A stretch of 64,000 nt of DNA from Ruixingdingia sedimenti (GCF_031432425.1 NZ_JAVKPH010000001.1:343381-407380), one strand, 5' to 3'; shown: positions 34,269-43,656, counted from the first letter of the stretch. Numbers and translations: made by a program. The notes: generated by a model not told the origin, from the letters alone.

Positions 34269-35089
34269 CCACGCTGACCGATCTGGCGGTGGCGGTGCTG
34301 ACCGCCGCCGACGCGCGCGAAAAGACCGCGCTGTCGCGCCGCAACGCCGCGCTGTGGTTCGCCGCGCGGGCGCAGGGCACCCCCCTGCCCCTCGGCGCCG
34401 CCCTGCCCCCCGACCGCCCGGCGCGGCCCGCGCGCCCCGAACTGCTGGCCCCGCGCGACATGCCCCGCCGCCGCCCCGGCACGCTGGCCGGGCGCGTCGC
34501 GCTGCTGCATGCCGTCGCGCATATCGAACTGAACGCGGTGGACCTGCACTGGGACATCGTGGCGCGGTTCGCCCATATCCCCATGCCGCCCGGTTTCCAC
34601 GACGACTGGGTGAAGGCGGCGGATGAGGAATCGAAGCATTTCACCCTGCTGGCCGATTGCCTGGAAACCATGGGCAGCCATTACGGCGCCCTGCCCGCCC
34701 ATGCGGGCATGTGGCGCGCGGCAGAGGATACGGCGGGCGACCTGATGGCGCGGCTCGCCGTGGTGCCGATGGTGCTGGAGGCGCGCGGCCTCGACGTGAC
34801 GCCGCAGATGATCGACATCTTCCGCGGCACCGGCGAAGCGCAGGCCATGGCGGCGCTGGAAACGATCTATGCGGAAGAGGTGGGCCATGTCGCCTATGGC
34901 TCTAAATGGTTCCATTTCCTCTGCGGGCGCCACGACCTCGACCCCAAGGAGGTGTTCCACGCGCTGGTCCGCCGCCATTTCCACGCCACGCTGAAGCCCC
35001 CCTTCAACGAGGAAAAACGCGCCGAGGCCGGCCTGCCGCCCGATTTCTACTGGCCGCTGGCCGATGCCGCCCCGCCTGCGGCAGATTGA
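34265..35089 (+). CDS. DUF455 ferritin-like family protein
   Basis: The 274-residue product matches DUF455, a helical family with ferritin-like metal-ligand patterns. Repeated E/H motifs are visible: HAVAHIELNAVDLHWD, DDWVKAADEESKHFTLL and IYAEEVGHVAYG. They could bind a di-iron or similar centre. No function is established that I can state. Its ATG overlaps the bcp stop by four bases (ATGA), so the two are translationally coupled. Pairing with a peroxidase suggests, but does not prove, a role in oxidative stress or iron handling. Confidence 0.9.
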   Translation: MTTLTDLAVAVLTAADAREKTALSRRNAALWFAARAQGTPLPLGAALPPDRPARPARPELLAPRDMPRRRPGTLAGRVALLHAVAHIELNAVDLHWDIVARFAHIPMPPGFHDDWVKAADEESKHFTLLADCLETMGSHYGALPAHAGMWRAAEDTAGDLMARLAVVPMVLEARGLDVTPQMIDIFRGTGEAQAMAALETIYAEEVGHVAYGSKWFHFLCGRHDLDPKEVFHALVRRHFHATLKPPFNEEKRAEAGLPPDFYWPLADAAPPAAD

Positions 35090-35298
35090 AGCGGTCCGCA
35101 GGCAGATCGGCAGGTTTCCGCCCAAATCCGCACAGATCGGCGCCGCGCCGCCCGCTATTTGTCAAAAATGTTGCCATGGATGACAGCCGACCGCTAATCA
35201 CCCCGTACCGGCGACCGGGGACAGCGGTTCCGGGATCCGTGCGATAGACTGGAAAGACCACACCGGGGCGGCCGCAACCGCGCCGCCACCCAGATGGG

Positions 35299-36648
35299 AT
35301 GCCGCCGATGCCAAGACGCATACTCCACCGCATCAACCACGCGCTGGAAAAAAGGTTCCCCGAACAGCGGTTGTTCCTGAAATCCGAAACCGAAACGCGG
35401 TTCATCCGCCTGCGCCCGGTCACGCAGGTCGCGGCGCTGGCGGGGGGGGTGTCGCTTTTCGCCTGGGCGGTGGTGGCGACGGCGCTGGTGATGGTCGACA
35501 GCCTCGGCGCCGGATCGGCGCGCGAACAGACGGCGCGCGAACGGATCGCCTATGAAACCCGGCTCGACATGCTGGCCCGCCAGCGCGACGAACGCGCCGA
35601 CGAGGCGCTGAGCGCGCAGGAACGCTTCAACCTCGCGCTCGCCAAGGTGTCGCAGATGCAGTCGCTCCTGCTCGCCTCGGAGGACCGGCGCAAAGAGGTC
35701 GAGACCGGCCTCGACGTGGTGCAGCAGACGCTCCGCCGCACGATCGGCGAACGCGACGCAGCGCGGGCCGATGCATCCGAGCTGCGCGTGGCGCTGGCCG
35801 AACAGGGCGGCGAGGGCAGCCCGCTGGCCGCCCGCGCGCGCGAGGTCGAGGATACGATGACGGTTCTGGCCGGCACGCTCGGCGCGATCGCCACCGAACG
35901 CGACCATCTCGCCTCTGCGGCGGTCGAGGCGCGGCACGAGGCCGGGCTGATCGCGCTGGAAAAACGCCTGCTGGAAGAACGCAACGACCAGATCTTCACC
36001 CGGCTGGAAGAGGCCGTGTCGGTGTCGATGGAACCGCTGGACCGCATGTTCCGGTCTGCCGGGCTCAACCCCGAACAGGTCCTGCGCGAGGTGCGGCGCG
36101 GCTATTCCGGCCAGGGCGGGCCGGTCACGCCGCTGCGCATCTCGACCAAGGGCGAGGTGCCCGACCCCCATGCCCTGCGCGCCGATGCGATCCTGCAGGG
36201 ATTCGACCGCATGGCGCTCTACCGGATCGCGACGCAGAAGGTGCCCTTCGCCAATCCGGTGCGCGGCAGCTACCGCTTCACCAGCGGCTTCGGCTTCCGC
36301 CGCGACCCCAAGGGCAAGGGCACGCGCATGCATGCCGGCACCGATTTCGCCGGCGCGCGCGGCACGCCGATCCATTCCACCGCCGACGGCGTGGTGGTCG
36401 AGGCGGGCTGGCATACCGGCTACGGCAACGTCGTCACCGTCCGCCACGCCTTCGGGATCGAGACGCGCTATGCGCATCTTTCGCAAATCCGGGTGAAAAG
36501 CGGACAATCGGTCTCGCGCGGGGACCGGATCGGTGATATGGGCAACACCGGACGCTCGACCGGGACCCATCTTCACTACGAGGTTCGGGTCGGCGGCAAA
36601 CCCGTCAATCCGATGACCTACATCAAGGCAGCGACCAATGTTTTCTAA
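35299..36648 (+). CDS. M23-family peptidoglycan endopeptidase with coiled coil
   Basis: A 449-residue inner-membrane-anchored LytM/M23 protein. A cytoplasmic N-terminus of about 40 residues precedes a membrane helix (about 43-66). A long coiled coil with many Arg/Glu heptads spans about 75-235, and a C-terminal peptidase domain follows from about 320. Zinc-site motifs are HAGTDFAG (HxxxD) and HLHYEV (HxH), both intact, so it should be catalytically active against peptide cross-links. Similar proteins (LmdC-type) act with bactofilins in cell-shape control. Its last 11 bases overlap the bactofilin start. ATG at 35308 is an alternative start. Confidence 0.92.
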   Translation: MPPMPRRILHRINHALEKRFPEQRLFLKSETETRFIRLRPVTQVAALAGGVSLFAWAVVATALVMVDSLGAGSAREQTARERIAYETRLDMLARQRDERADEALSAQERFNLALAKVSQMQSLLLASEDRRKEVETGLDVVQQTLRRTIGERDAARADASELRVALAEQGGEGSPLAARAREVEDTMTVLAGTLGAIATERDHLASAAVEARHEAGLIALEKRLLEERNDQIFTRLEEAVSVSMEPLDRMFRSAGLNPEQVLREVRRGYSGQGGPVTPLRISTKGEVPDPHALRADAILQGFDRMALYRIATQKVPFANPVRGSYRFTSGFGFRRDPKGKGTRMHAGTDFAGARGTPIHSTADGVVVEAGWHTGYGNVVTVRHAFGIETRYAHLSQIRVKSGQSVSRGDRIGDMGNTGRSTGTHLHYEVRVGGKPVNPMTYIKAATNVF

Positions 36649-37126
36649 AAGCAGGATCAACGAGCCCGGTCCGAAGCAGGCCCCCGAGGCGGAAAAGAAG
36701 GTGCCAGACGCAATGACCGCCGCCCCCAAGACCGATTACGCCCCCGCCGCCCCCAACAAGGCGAAACCCGCCGCCTCGGTCCTGTCGTCGGACCTCACGG
36801 TGGTCGGCAACCTCAAGACCACCGGCGACATCCAGGTCGAAGGCGTGGTCGAGGGCGACATCCGCGCCCATCTGCTGACGGTCGGCGAAAGCGCCACCAT
36901 CCGGGGCGAGATCGTGGCCGACGACATCGTGATCAACGGCCGGGTGATCGGCCGGGTGCGCGGCCTCAAGGTCCGCCTCACCTCCACCGCGCGGGTCGAG
37001 GGCGACATCATCCACAAGACCATCGCCATCGAAAGCGGCGCCCATTTCGAGGGCTCGGTCCAGCGTCAGGACGACCCGCTGTCGGCCGGCGCCGCCAAAC
37101 CCGGCATCCAGCGCGGCGAGATCTGA
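36638..37126 (+). CDS. Bactofilin
   Basis: Bactofilins polymerise without nucleotide into cytoskeletal filaments that position cell-wall enzymes. The 162-residue product has the standard plan: an unstructured N-terminal tail (about 1-48), a central DUF583 beta-helix of about 95 residues (VVGNLKTTGDIQVEGVVEGDI in part, with repeated V-G-x-I/A-x-G turns such as VEGDIRAHLLTVGE and GEIVADDIVINGRVIG) and a short tail. It overlaps the M23 peptidase gene by 11 bases, the M23-bactofilin pairing known from BacA/LmdC-type systems. A terminator follows. Confidence 0.95.
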   Translation: MFSKSRINEPGPKQAPEAEKKVPDAMTAAPKTDYAPAAPNKAKPAASVLSSDLTVVGNLKTTGDIQVEGVVEGDIRAHLLTVGESATIRGEIVADDIVINGRVIGRVRGLKVRLTSTARVEGDIIHKTIAIESGAHFEGSVQRQDDPLSAGAAKPGIQRGEI

Positions 37127-37150
37127 TCGCCGCCCCCCTGCCCGGTTCCG

Positions 37151-37179
37151 CGGCGGCCCCCGGGCCGCCGTTCTGCTTT
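37151..37179 (+). terminator. Terminator after bactofilin
   Basis: Arms CGGCGGCCC (37151-37159) and GGGCCGCCG (37162-37170) lead into TTCTGCTTT, 25 bases past the bactofilin stop. Confidence 0.7.
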
Positions 37180-37233
37180 CCGGGCCCCGGATGGTCCCGT
37201 GGCCGCTGTCGGCGGCGCGCCGCGCAGGCGTAT

Positions 37234-37322
37234 TTCGGGCAGGATGAAGCCCGCGCGCCCGTCCGGCAAAGGCGCGCCAGCGTCATTTTCTGTCCCCAAA
37301 TATCCCCGCCGGAGGCTCCTGC
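37234..37322. repeat. Intergenic palindrome-family repeat, full copy (c)
   Basis: Begins TTCGGGCAGGATGAAGCC and ends with CATTTTCTGTCC, AAATATCCCCGCCGG and AGGCTCCTGC. It is nearly the same as copy (d) at 38221-38308 in the same orientation. It lies between convergent bactofilin and DUF2189 genes. Confidence 0.75.
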
Positions 37323-37355
37323 GCCCTCCCCCGGGCCAGCCTTCGGGCAAGGGCC

Positions 37356-38132
37356 CTAGTCCAGCGCCCGGCGGTAGAGATGCCAGCTCGCATGCCCCAG
37401 CACCGGCAGCACCACGAAAAGGCCGAGGAACATCGGCACCATCCCCGCGAACAGCAGCACCGCGATGGTGATCCCCCAGACCAGCATCACCCCGGGGTTT
37501 TCGCGCACACAGGCGAAACTGGTCAGCATCGCGGTGACGAAATCCAGCTCGCGTTCCAGCAGCAGCGGCAGGCTGACCACCGTCAGCGCGAACAGCAGCC
37601 CCGCAAAGACCGCGCCCACCATGGTGCCCACCGCGATCATCGCAATCCCGTTCGGGGTCAGGAACACCTCCCATGACGAACTGACATTGGTCATCACCTG
37701 CAACCCCATGAACAGCGCGAAGATCATATGGGCGAGGAAGTTCCAGAACAGGAAGAACACCACGATGATCGCCGCGATCGCGGGGATCTGCCGGTCCTTC
37801 TGGCGAAAGACGACCCCCAGAACCCCCCGCCAGTCGAGCCGCGCCCCCGCCTCGATCCGCCGGCTGACCTCGTAAAGCCCGACCGCGACGAAGGGCCCGA
37901 GCAGCGGAAAGCCGAGCGTGACCGGGATCGTCCACCAGATCTGCCCCGAGGCCGTCAGCGCCCACCACAGAAGGATGCCGCCCCCGACATAGACCGCCGA
38001 AAAGAACAGCCCGTAAAGCGGCGCGCGCAGGAAATCGCGCCCTCCCTGCGCCAGCGCGGCGCGCAGGTCGGTCAGCGTCAGCAGCCGCACCCCCGGCACC
38101 GCCGAAGGCGGCAGGAAACCCTGTTCGGTCAT
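37356..38132 (-). CDS. DUF2189 integral membrane protein
   Basis: The 258-residue product matches DUF2189, uncharacterised proteins with about six membrane helices. An N-terminal cytoplasmic segment (MTEQGFLPPSAVPGVRLLTLTDLRAALAQ in part, LRAALAQGGRDFLRAP) precedes paired helices such as PVTLGFPLLGPFVAVGLYEV and IVVFFLFWNFLAHMIFALFMG in part. The family's P-L-x-G-P-F motif is clear. I set the start at 38132, since the upstream frame runs into repeat DNA. Direct copies of an intergenic repeat lie on both sides of the gene. Function is unknown. Confidence 0.9.
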   Translation of the reverse strand: MTEQGFLPPSAVPGVRLLTLTDLRAALAQGGRDFLRAPLYGLFFSAVYVGGGILLWWALTASGQIWWTIPVTLGFPLLGPFVAVGLYEVSRRIEAGARLDWRGVLGVVFRQKDRQIPAIAAIIVVFFLFWNFLAHMIFALFMGLQVMTNVSSSWEVFLTPNGIAMIAVGTMVGAVFAGLLFALTVVSLPLLLERELDFVTAMLTSFACVRENPGVMLVWGITIAVLLFAGMVPMFLGLFVVLPVLGHASWHLYRRALD

Positions 38133-38220
38133 CGTCTCTCTCCCCGTTTTGGCGAGGCTAGAAAGCGCCGCGATTCCCGGCAAGGGATTTGCCCGCCCGC
38201 CGCGCGCCCCGCGGGGGTCT

Positions 38221-38308
38221 TTCAGGCAGGATGAAGCCGCACGCCCCTTCGGCACAGGCGCGCCAGCGTCATTTTCTGTCCGCAAATATCCCCGCCGGAG
38301 GCTCCTGC
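38221..38308. repeat. Intergenic palindrome-family repeat, full copy (d)
   Basis: A direct repeat of 37234-37322, about 86% identical by eye across 88 bases, with identical CGCGCCAGCGTCATTTTCTG and identical CCGGAGGCTCCTGC ends. It lies between codirectional prfB and DUF2189. Confidence 0.75.
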
Positions 38309-38358
38309 ACCGTCCACCGGGCCAACCGCAGGGGATCGGAACCTGCGCAGGTCAAAGA

Positions 38359-39486
38359 TCAGACGTCCGCCTGCGCCTCGGCGCGGGACTTGCCCGACAG
38401 GTCCATCGCCAGCGTCGCGGCCATGAACGGATCCAGATCGCCGTCCAGCACGCCCTGCGTGTCCGAGGTTTCCACCCCCGTGCGCAGGTCCTTCACCATC
38501 TGGTAGGGTTGCAGCACGTAGGACCGGATCTGGTTGCCCCAGCCCGCATCGCCCTTGGCGTCGTGCTGCGCGCTGATCGCCTCGGTCCGCTTGCGCAGTT
38601 CGAGTTCGTAAAGGCGCGAACGCAGGGCGTTCATCGCGATCTCGCGGTTCTGGTGCTGCGACTTCATCGAGCTTGTCACCACGATATTCGTCGGGATGTG
38701 GGTGATCCGCACCGCCGAGTCGGTGGTGTTCACGTGCTGGCCGCCCGCGCCCGAGGACCGGTAGGTGTCGATGCGGATGTCGCGGTCGGGGATCTCGATC
38801 TCGATATTCTCGTCCACCACCGGATAGACCCAGACCGAGGAAAACGACGTGTGCCGCCGCGCCGCCGAATCGTAGGGCGAAATCCGCACCAGCCGGTGCA
38901 CGCCCGATTCCGACTTCAGCCAGCCATAGGCGTTGTGCCCGGAAATCTTGTAGGTGGCCGACCGGATCCCCGCCTCTTCGCCGGCGCTTTCGGCCATCAG
39001 TTCGACCTTGTAGCCCTTGCGTTCGGCCCACCGCACATACATCCGCGCCAGCATGCTGGCCCAGTCGCAGCTTTCCGTCCCACCCGCCCCGGCGTTGATT
39101 TCGAGGAAGGTGTCGTTGCTGTCGGCCTCGCCGTCCAGCAGTGCCTCCAGTTCCTTCGCCGCGGCTTCCGCGACCAGCGCCTTCAGCGCCGCCTCGGCCT
39201 CGGCCACGATCTCGGCGTCGCCCTCGGCCTCGCCCAGTTCGATCAGTTCCACATTGTCGCGCAGCCCCTGGTCGATCCGCCGGTAGACCGTCACCGCGTC
39301 GATCAGCGCCTGACGTTCGCGCATCAGCTTCTGCGCCTTGGCGGGGTCGTTCCACAGGTCGGGCGCCTCGATCAGGGCGTCGAATTCCTCCAGCCGGTGG
39401 GGCGCGGTGTCCCAGTCCATCCGCTGCGCCAACAGGCGAAGGGACTTGCCGATCGCGTCGATGTGGTTTTGCGTCTCTGCGCGCAT
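38359..39486 (-). CDS. prfB: Peptide chain release factor 2
   Basis: Reads UAA and UGA stop codons and triggers peptide release. The 375-residue product has the universal GGQ motif in SSGAGGQHVNTTDSAV. The stop-codon-reading loop is SPYDSAARRHTSF, where the enteric tripeptide is SPF; Tyr is, to my knowledge, normal in Alphaproteobacteria. The gene is one uninterrupted frame, so the programmed +1 frameshift used by E. coli prfB is absent. GAGGATCCC precedes the ATG. It lies 97 bases downstream of mrcA on the same strand, a common neighbour in this group. Confidence 0.97.
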   Translation of the reverse strand: MRAETQNHIDAIGKSLRLLAQRMDWDTAPHRLEEFDALIEAPDLWNDPAKAQKLMRERQALIDAVTVYRRIDQGLRDNVELIELGEAEGDAEIVAEAEAALKALVAEAAAKELEALLDGEADSNDTFLEINAGAGGTESCDWASMLARMYVRWAERKGYKVELMAESAGEEAGIRSATYKISGHNAYGWLKSESGVHRLVRISPYDSAARRHTSFSSVWVYPVVDENIEIEIPDRDIRIDTYRSSGAGGQHVNTTDSAVRITHIPTNIVVTSSMKSQHQNREIAMNALRSRLYELELRKRTEAISAQHDAKGDAGWGNQIRSYVLQPYQMVKDLRTGVETSDTQGVLDGDLDPFMAATLAMDLSGKSRAEAQADV

Positions 39487-39583
39487 GGGATCCTCGCGGG
39501 GCGGATGGATGGGGCGGGCCGGAAGGCGCCGGGCCGGCGCGGCCCCGATATACGCGCGGCCCCGGGGCCGCGCAAGGCGTGGC

Positions 39584-42136
39584 TCAGTAAAGCCCGCCGG
39601 AACTCATCGACCCGAAATCGGCCTTCTTCGGGATGACCCTGGTCTTGCCGCTGGCGGTGGTGACGGCGGCGTCGCCCTCTGCCCCGTCGGTCTCGCCATG
39701 CGCGAAGAGCGGCAGGTTGGACCCCATGGCGAAACCGCCGTCCACCAGCGCGCCCAGGCCGAAGATCGGCTCTTCGCCCTCGCGGAAATATTCCGCCACG
39801 ACATGATCGCCGCTGGCGTCGTCGGGCAGGCGCGCGCCGGTGAAACGGTCGATCTTGAGGAAATACCCCCCCGGCGGCACCTTGAAGTTCGTGCCGCCGT
39901 ATTCCTTCACCGCCTCGCGCATGAAGGTTTCGAACACCGGCCCGCACATCCCCCCGCCCGAGGCGCTGCCCATGCTGCGCGGCTGGTCGTAGCCGATGTA
40001 GCAGCCGGCGACGAGGTTCGAGGAATAGCCGATGAACCACACGTCCTTGGCGTCGTTGGTGGTGCCGGTCTTGCCCGCGATCGGCACGCCCACGTTGATG
40101 CCGCGCCCGGTGCCGCGCTGGATCACGCCCTGCATCATCGAGGTCAGCTGATAGGCCGTCACCGGGTCCATGATGCGTTCGCGTTTCGACACGACATGCG
40201 GCACCGCGCCGGGGTCCAGGCTCGCCAGCCGGCAATCGGTACATTCGCGCTGGTCGTGGCGATAGACGGTGCGGCCCCAACGGTCCTGCACGCGGTCGAC
40301 CAGCGTCGGTTCCACCCGTTCGCCGCCATTCGCGAACATCGCATAGGCCGCGACCATCTTGTAGAGCGTCGTTTCCTCGGACCCGAGCGCATTGGCCAGG
40401 AACTGCCCCATCCGGTCGTAGACGCCGAAGCGTTCGGCATAGGCGGCCACCACATCCATACCGATTTCCTGGGCGATCCGCACGGTCATCAGGTTCCGGC
40501 TCTGCTCGATCCCGGTGCGCACCGGGGTGGGGCCGTAGAACCTGTTCGAGGCGTTCTTGGGCTTCCACAGCCCCTGCGGGGTGTCCACCTCGATCGGCGC
40601 GTCGACGACGATGGTGGCGGGGGTGAAGCCGGAATCGAGGGCCGCGGCATAGACGAAGGGCTTGAAGCTGGATCCCGGCTGCCGCTGCGCCTGCGTGGCA
40701 CGGTTGAAGACCGAATCCTGATAGCTGAAACCGCCCTGCATGGCGACGACGCGGCCGTTGTTCACGTCCATCGCCATGAAGCCGCCCTGCACCTCGGGCA
40801 CCTGGCGCAGCGACCAGCGGCTGAAACTGCCGTCCTCCTTCGTCACCGCGCGCACCAGCACCACATCGCCCACCGCGACCAGATCGCCGGGCACCTTGGC
40901 CTTGGGGCCGAGCCGCCCGTCCGCCTGCCGCTTGCGCGCCCAGGTCACGTCCTCGGCGGGGATGAAATGGCCGTCCTCGTCCTCGGCCACGCCCTCGATG
41001 CCGATGCGGGCCGATGTCTTGCCGATCTCCAGCACCACGGCGGGATGCCAGCCGTCGATGTCGCGCGGCGCCTCGGCCTCGGCCAGCGCGGCCCGCCAGT
41101 CGGCCTCGGTCGTCAGCCGCGCGGGATCGACGGTCTTGCGCGTGCCGCGCCAGATGCCCATCGACCGGTCATAGCGTTCCAGCCCCGCGCGCAACGCCCG
41201 CGCCGCCACCTGTTGCAGGTCGGGGTCCACCGTGGCGCGGATCGTCAGCCCGCCGCCGAAAAACTCCTGCTCGCCGAAGCTGCCCGACAGCTGGCGGCGG
41301 ATCTCGTCGGTGAAATAATCACGCGAGGGCAGGCTGTCGCGGAAGGCCGGATAGTCGCCGTTCTGCACCGATTTCAGCGGCTGCGCGAGGGCGGTCTCCA
41401 TCGCCTCGCGGTCGATATAGCCGTTCTCGTACATCTCGCGCAGCACGTAGTTGCGCCGCTCGGTCACGCGCTGTTTGGCGCGGACGGGGTGGTACTGGCT
41501 CGGCGCCTGCGGCATCGCGGCCAGCATCGCGGCCTCCTGCGGTTCCAGCTGCGCCAGCGTCTTGTTGAAATAGGTCTGCGCCGCGGCGGCGACACCATAG
41601 CTGTTCTGGCCGAGGAAGATCTCGTTCATGTAAAGCTCGAGGATCTTGTCCTTGGGCAGCGCCTCCTCGATCCGGGTGGCGAGGATGATCTCCTTGATCT
41701 TGCGTTCCATGCTGCGGTCGCCCGACAGCAGGAAGTTCTTCATCACCTGCTGCGTGATGGTCGAGGCGCCGCGCAGGTTCTGCCCGCGCGAACGCACCGC
41801 CTCGATCAGCGCCGCCGCCATGCCGCGCGCGTCATAACCCTTGTGGTGGTAGAAGTTCTTGTCCTCGGCAGAGATGAAGGCGTGCTTCACCAGGTCGGGG
41901 ATTTCCTCGATGGGGGCGAAGATGCGGCGTTCGTGGGCGAATTCGTCGATCATCCGGCCCTCGCCGGAATAGATGCGGCTGATCGTGGGGGGGGTGTATT
42001 GCGCCAGGCTCTCGTGGCTGGGCAGGTCGCGGGAATAGAACCACAGCACGCCGCCCACGGTCAGCGCCCCGAACAATGCCACCAGCGTGACGAAGGTGAA
42101 GATGGACCCGAAGAACGAGCCGATGAAGCGGATCAC
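39584..42136 (-). CDS. mrcA: Class A penicillin-binding protein 1A
   Basis: Bifunctional peptidoglycan synthase: glycosyltransferase plus DD-transpeptidase, anchored in the inner membrane. The 850-residue product has one N-terminal membrane helix (about residues 5-35). The GT51 domain carries Glu91 in SAEDKNFYHHKG and GASTITQQVMKN, and an OB-like insert follows. The transpeptidase domain has SxxK in PGSSFKPF (near residue 487), SRN in EQSRNLMTV and KTGTT. I chose the GTG at 42136 because AAGGGGGAT lies seven bases before it; the ATG at 42157 would add seven residues. It belongs to a run with amidase upstream and prfB downstream. Confidence 0.96.
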   Translation of the reverse strand: MIRFIGSFFGSIFTFVTLVALFGALTVGGVLWFYSRDLPSHESLAQYTPPTISRIYSGEGRMIDEFAHERRIFAPIEEIPDLVKHAFISAEDKNFYHHKGYDARGMAAALIEAVRSRGQNLRGASTITQQVMKNFLLSGDRSMERKIKEIILATRIEEALPKDKILELYMNEIFLGQNSYGVAAAAQTYFNKTLAQLEPQEAAMLAAMPQAPSQYHPVRAKQRVTERRNYVLREMYENGYIDREAMETALAQPLKSVQNGDYPAFRDSLPSRDYFTDEIRRQLSGSFGEQEFFGGGLTIRATVDPDLQQVAARALRAGLERYDRSMGIWRGTRKTVDPARLTTEADWRAALAEAEAPRDIDGWHPAVVLEIGKTSARIGIEGVAEDEDGHFIPAEDVTWARKRQADGRLGPKAKVPGDLVAVGDVVLVRAVTKEDGSFSRWSLRQVPEVQGGFMAMDVNNGRVVAMQGGFSYQDSVFNRATQAQRQPGSSFKPFVYAAALDSGFTPATIVVDAPIEVDTPQGLWKPKNASNRFYGPTPVRTGIEQSRNLMTVRIAQEIGMDVVAAYAERFGVYDRMGQFLANALGSEETTLYKMVAAYAMFANGGERVEPTLVDRVQDRWGRTVYRHDQRECTDCRLASLDPGAVPHVVSKRERIMDPVTAYQLTSMMQGVIQRGTGRGINVGVPIAGKTGTTNDAKDVWFIGYSSNLVAGCYIGYDQPRSMGSASGGGMCGPVFETFMREAVKEYGGTNFKVPPGGYFLKIDRFTGARLPDDASGDHVVAEYFREGEEPIFGLGALVDGGFAMGSNLPLFAHGETDGAEGDAAVTTASGKTRVIPKKADFGSMSSGGLY

Positions 42137-42272
42137 GCGCAATCCCCCTTTTCGCATCCCCCGTCTATACAGAGAGGCCGCCACCCGGTCAAAGCCCCGC
42201 AAGCCCCGCACGCCGGATTCCGCCGCGGCAGGCGATCACATCCGCGCGCAGTGCCCGGTCTGGAGGACAGCG

Positions 42273-42390
42273 CCGGGGCGCTGCCCCGGACCCCGGGATA
42301 TTTAAGGACAGAAAGTGAAGGCGGGCGTGCAGCCCTCCCGTGCGGCTTCATCTTTTCCCAAATACTCCGGGGTCCGGGGCAGCGCCCCGG
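42273..42390. repeat. 118-bp palindromic element with perfect 24-bp inverted ends, copy (f)
   Basis: Bases 42273-42296 and 42367-42390 are perfect inverted repeats (CCGGGGCGCTGCCCCGG then ACCCCGG on the left). The 70-base centre holds GATATTTAAGGACAGAAAG and CTTCATCTTTTCCC. It matches the reverse complement of 55236-55353 with only about five differences. It lies between codirectional amidase and mrcA genes. It has no coding capacity, so it resembles a REP/MITE-like element. Confidence 0.85.
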
Positions 42391-42421
42391 TCCTGCCCCC
42401 GCCGCCAGGCGCGGCGCCGGT

Positions 42422-43654
42422 CTATTGCCGCAGCAGCGCGGCCTCGGCGGCGTCGGCCACCGACCAGTCGCGCAAGGCGGCCGCGATCGCCCCGGCCATG
42501 CGCGCGCGCCAAGCCGGGTCGGACAGCCGATCCAGGTCGCGCGGCGAGGACATGTAGCCCAGTTCGATCAGCACCGAAGGGATGTCGGGCGATTTCAGCA
42601 CCGAAAAGGCCGCGCCCCGCCGGGGTTTGCTGTGCAGGCCGAGGCCCTCGGCCGCGATGGCGGCGACGAGCGCCGCCGACAGCCGGTCCGACCGCGGCGC
42701 GGTTTCGCGGCGCGCCATGTCCATCAGCACGCCCGCGATCACGTCGTCCTGGCCCTTGAGGTCCACCCCCGCCAGCAGGCTGTCGCGGTCGTGGCGTTCG
42801 GCCAGCGCGGCAGAGGCCGCGTCGGACGCTTCATCGGCCAGCACATAGACGGTGGCGCCCGTCGCCTCGCCCTCGGCCGCGGCATCGCCGTGCAGCGACA
42901 GGAACACATCCGCCCCCTGTTCGTGGGCGATGGCGATGCGGGTTTCCAGCGGCACGAACACATCCGCCTCGCGCGTCATCACCACGCTGAAGCCGCCGGC
43001 GCGCACCAGCGCCTCTTTCAGTTCGCGCGCGAAGGTCAGCATCAGGGCCGCCTCGGTCTTGCCGCCGCGTTCCGCGCCCGGGTCGATGCCGCCATGCCCG
43101 GGGTCGAGCGCCACGGTCAGCGGCCCCTCGCCCCGGTGGCGGCGGCGGGGTTCGGCGGTTTCGGCCGGGCGCGGCAACGGCAGCGCCCAATGTTCGGGGT
43201 CGGGCAGCGCGGCGCGGGCGGCGAAATCGGCCGGGTCGGTGGGGTCGAGCCGCAGCCGCACCAGCGCGCCCCCCGCCGCGTCCGCGCCGGTGCGCATTTC
43301 GGCCTCGGCCACGCGATAGGGGCCGTCGAGTTCCAGCACCAGCCGCGACCAGCCGGGGGCGAGCGGCCCCGCCCGCAGGTCGCGCACCCGCTGGCTGGTG
43401 CCGAAGGGCGTGCGGTCCAGCGCGCCCCAGTCCACCTCGCGGAAATCGGCGACCAGCCGGGGCGGCGCATCCAGAACCCGCACGCGCCACGGCACCGGCT
43501 GGCTGAGCGCGAGGTCGAGCGCGATCCCCCCGCCCGCGTCGCGCAGCCGCGAGCCTGCGGGGTCGAGCCGCGCGAGCGCCGAAAGGCCCTGCCCCGCCGC
43601 CATCCCCGCCATCGCCAGCCACAGCACCGCCCAGAGGGCCGCCAGCACCCGCAT
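42422..43654 (-). CDS. N-acetylmuramoyl-L-alanine amidase (AmiC type, AMIN plus Amidase_3)
   Basis: Periplasmic zinc enzyme that cuts the amide bond between MurNAc and the stem peptide, mainly for daughter-cell separation. The 410-residue product has a signal peptide (about 1-21, LAALWAVLWLAMAGMAAGQG), an AMIN domain (about 25-145) for septal targeting, and a catalytic domain from about 175. Zinc-site motifs are LDPGHGGIDPGA, FLSLHGDA and the catalytic Glu in VLIELGYMSSP. The start lies two bases after the aminotransferase stop, so the two are cotranscribed. mrcA follows on the same strand. Confidence 0.94.
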   Translation of the reverse strand: MRVLAALWAVLWLAMAGMAAGQGLSALARLDPAGSRLRDAGGGIALDLALSQPVPWRVRVLDAPPRLVADFREVDWGALDRTPFGTSQRVRDLRAGPLAPGWSRLVLELDGPYRVAEAEMRTGADAAGGALVRLRLDPTDPADFAARAALPDPEHWALPLPRPAETAEPRRRHRGEGPLTVALDPGHGGIDPGAERGGKTEAALMLTFARELKEALVRAGGFSVVMTREADVFVPLETRIAIAHEQGADVFLSLHGDAAAEGEATGATVYVLADEASDAASAALAERHDRDSLLAGVDLKGQDDVIAGVLMDMARRETAPRSDRLSAALVAAIAAEGLGLHSKPRRGAAFSVLKSPDIPSVLIELGYMSSPRDLDRLSDPAWRARMAGAIAAALRDWSVADAAEAALLRQ

Positions 43655-43656
43655 CC

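Noticed and set aside
38359..39486. Programmed frameshift in prfB
   Set aside because: The gene is open in one frame from the start codon to the end with no internal UGA, so no frameshift is needed.
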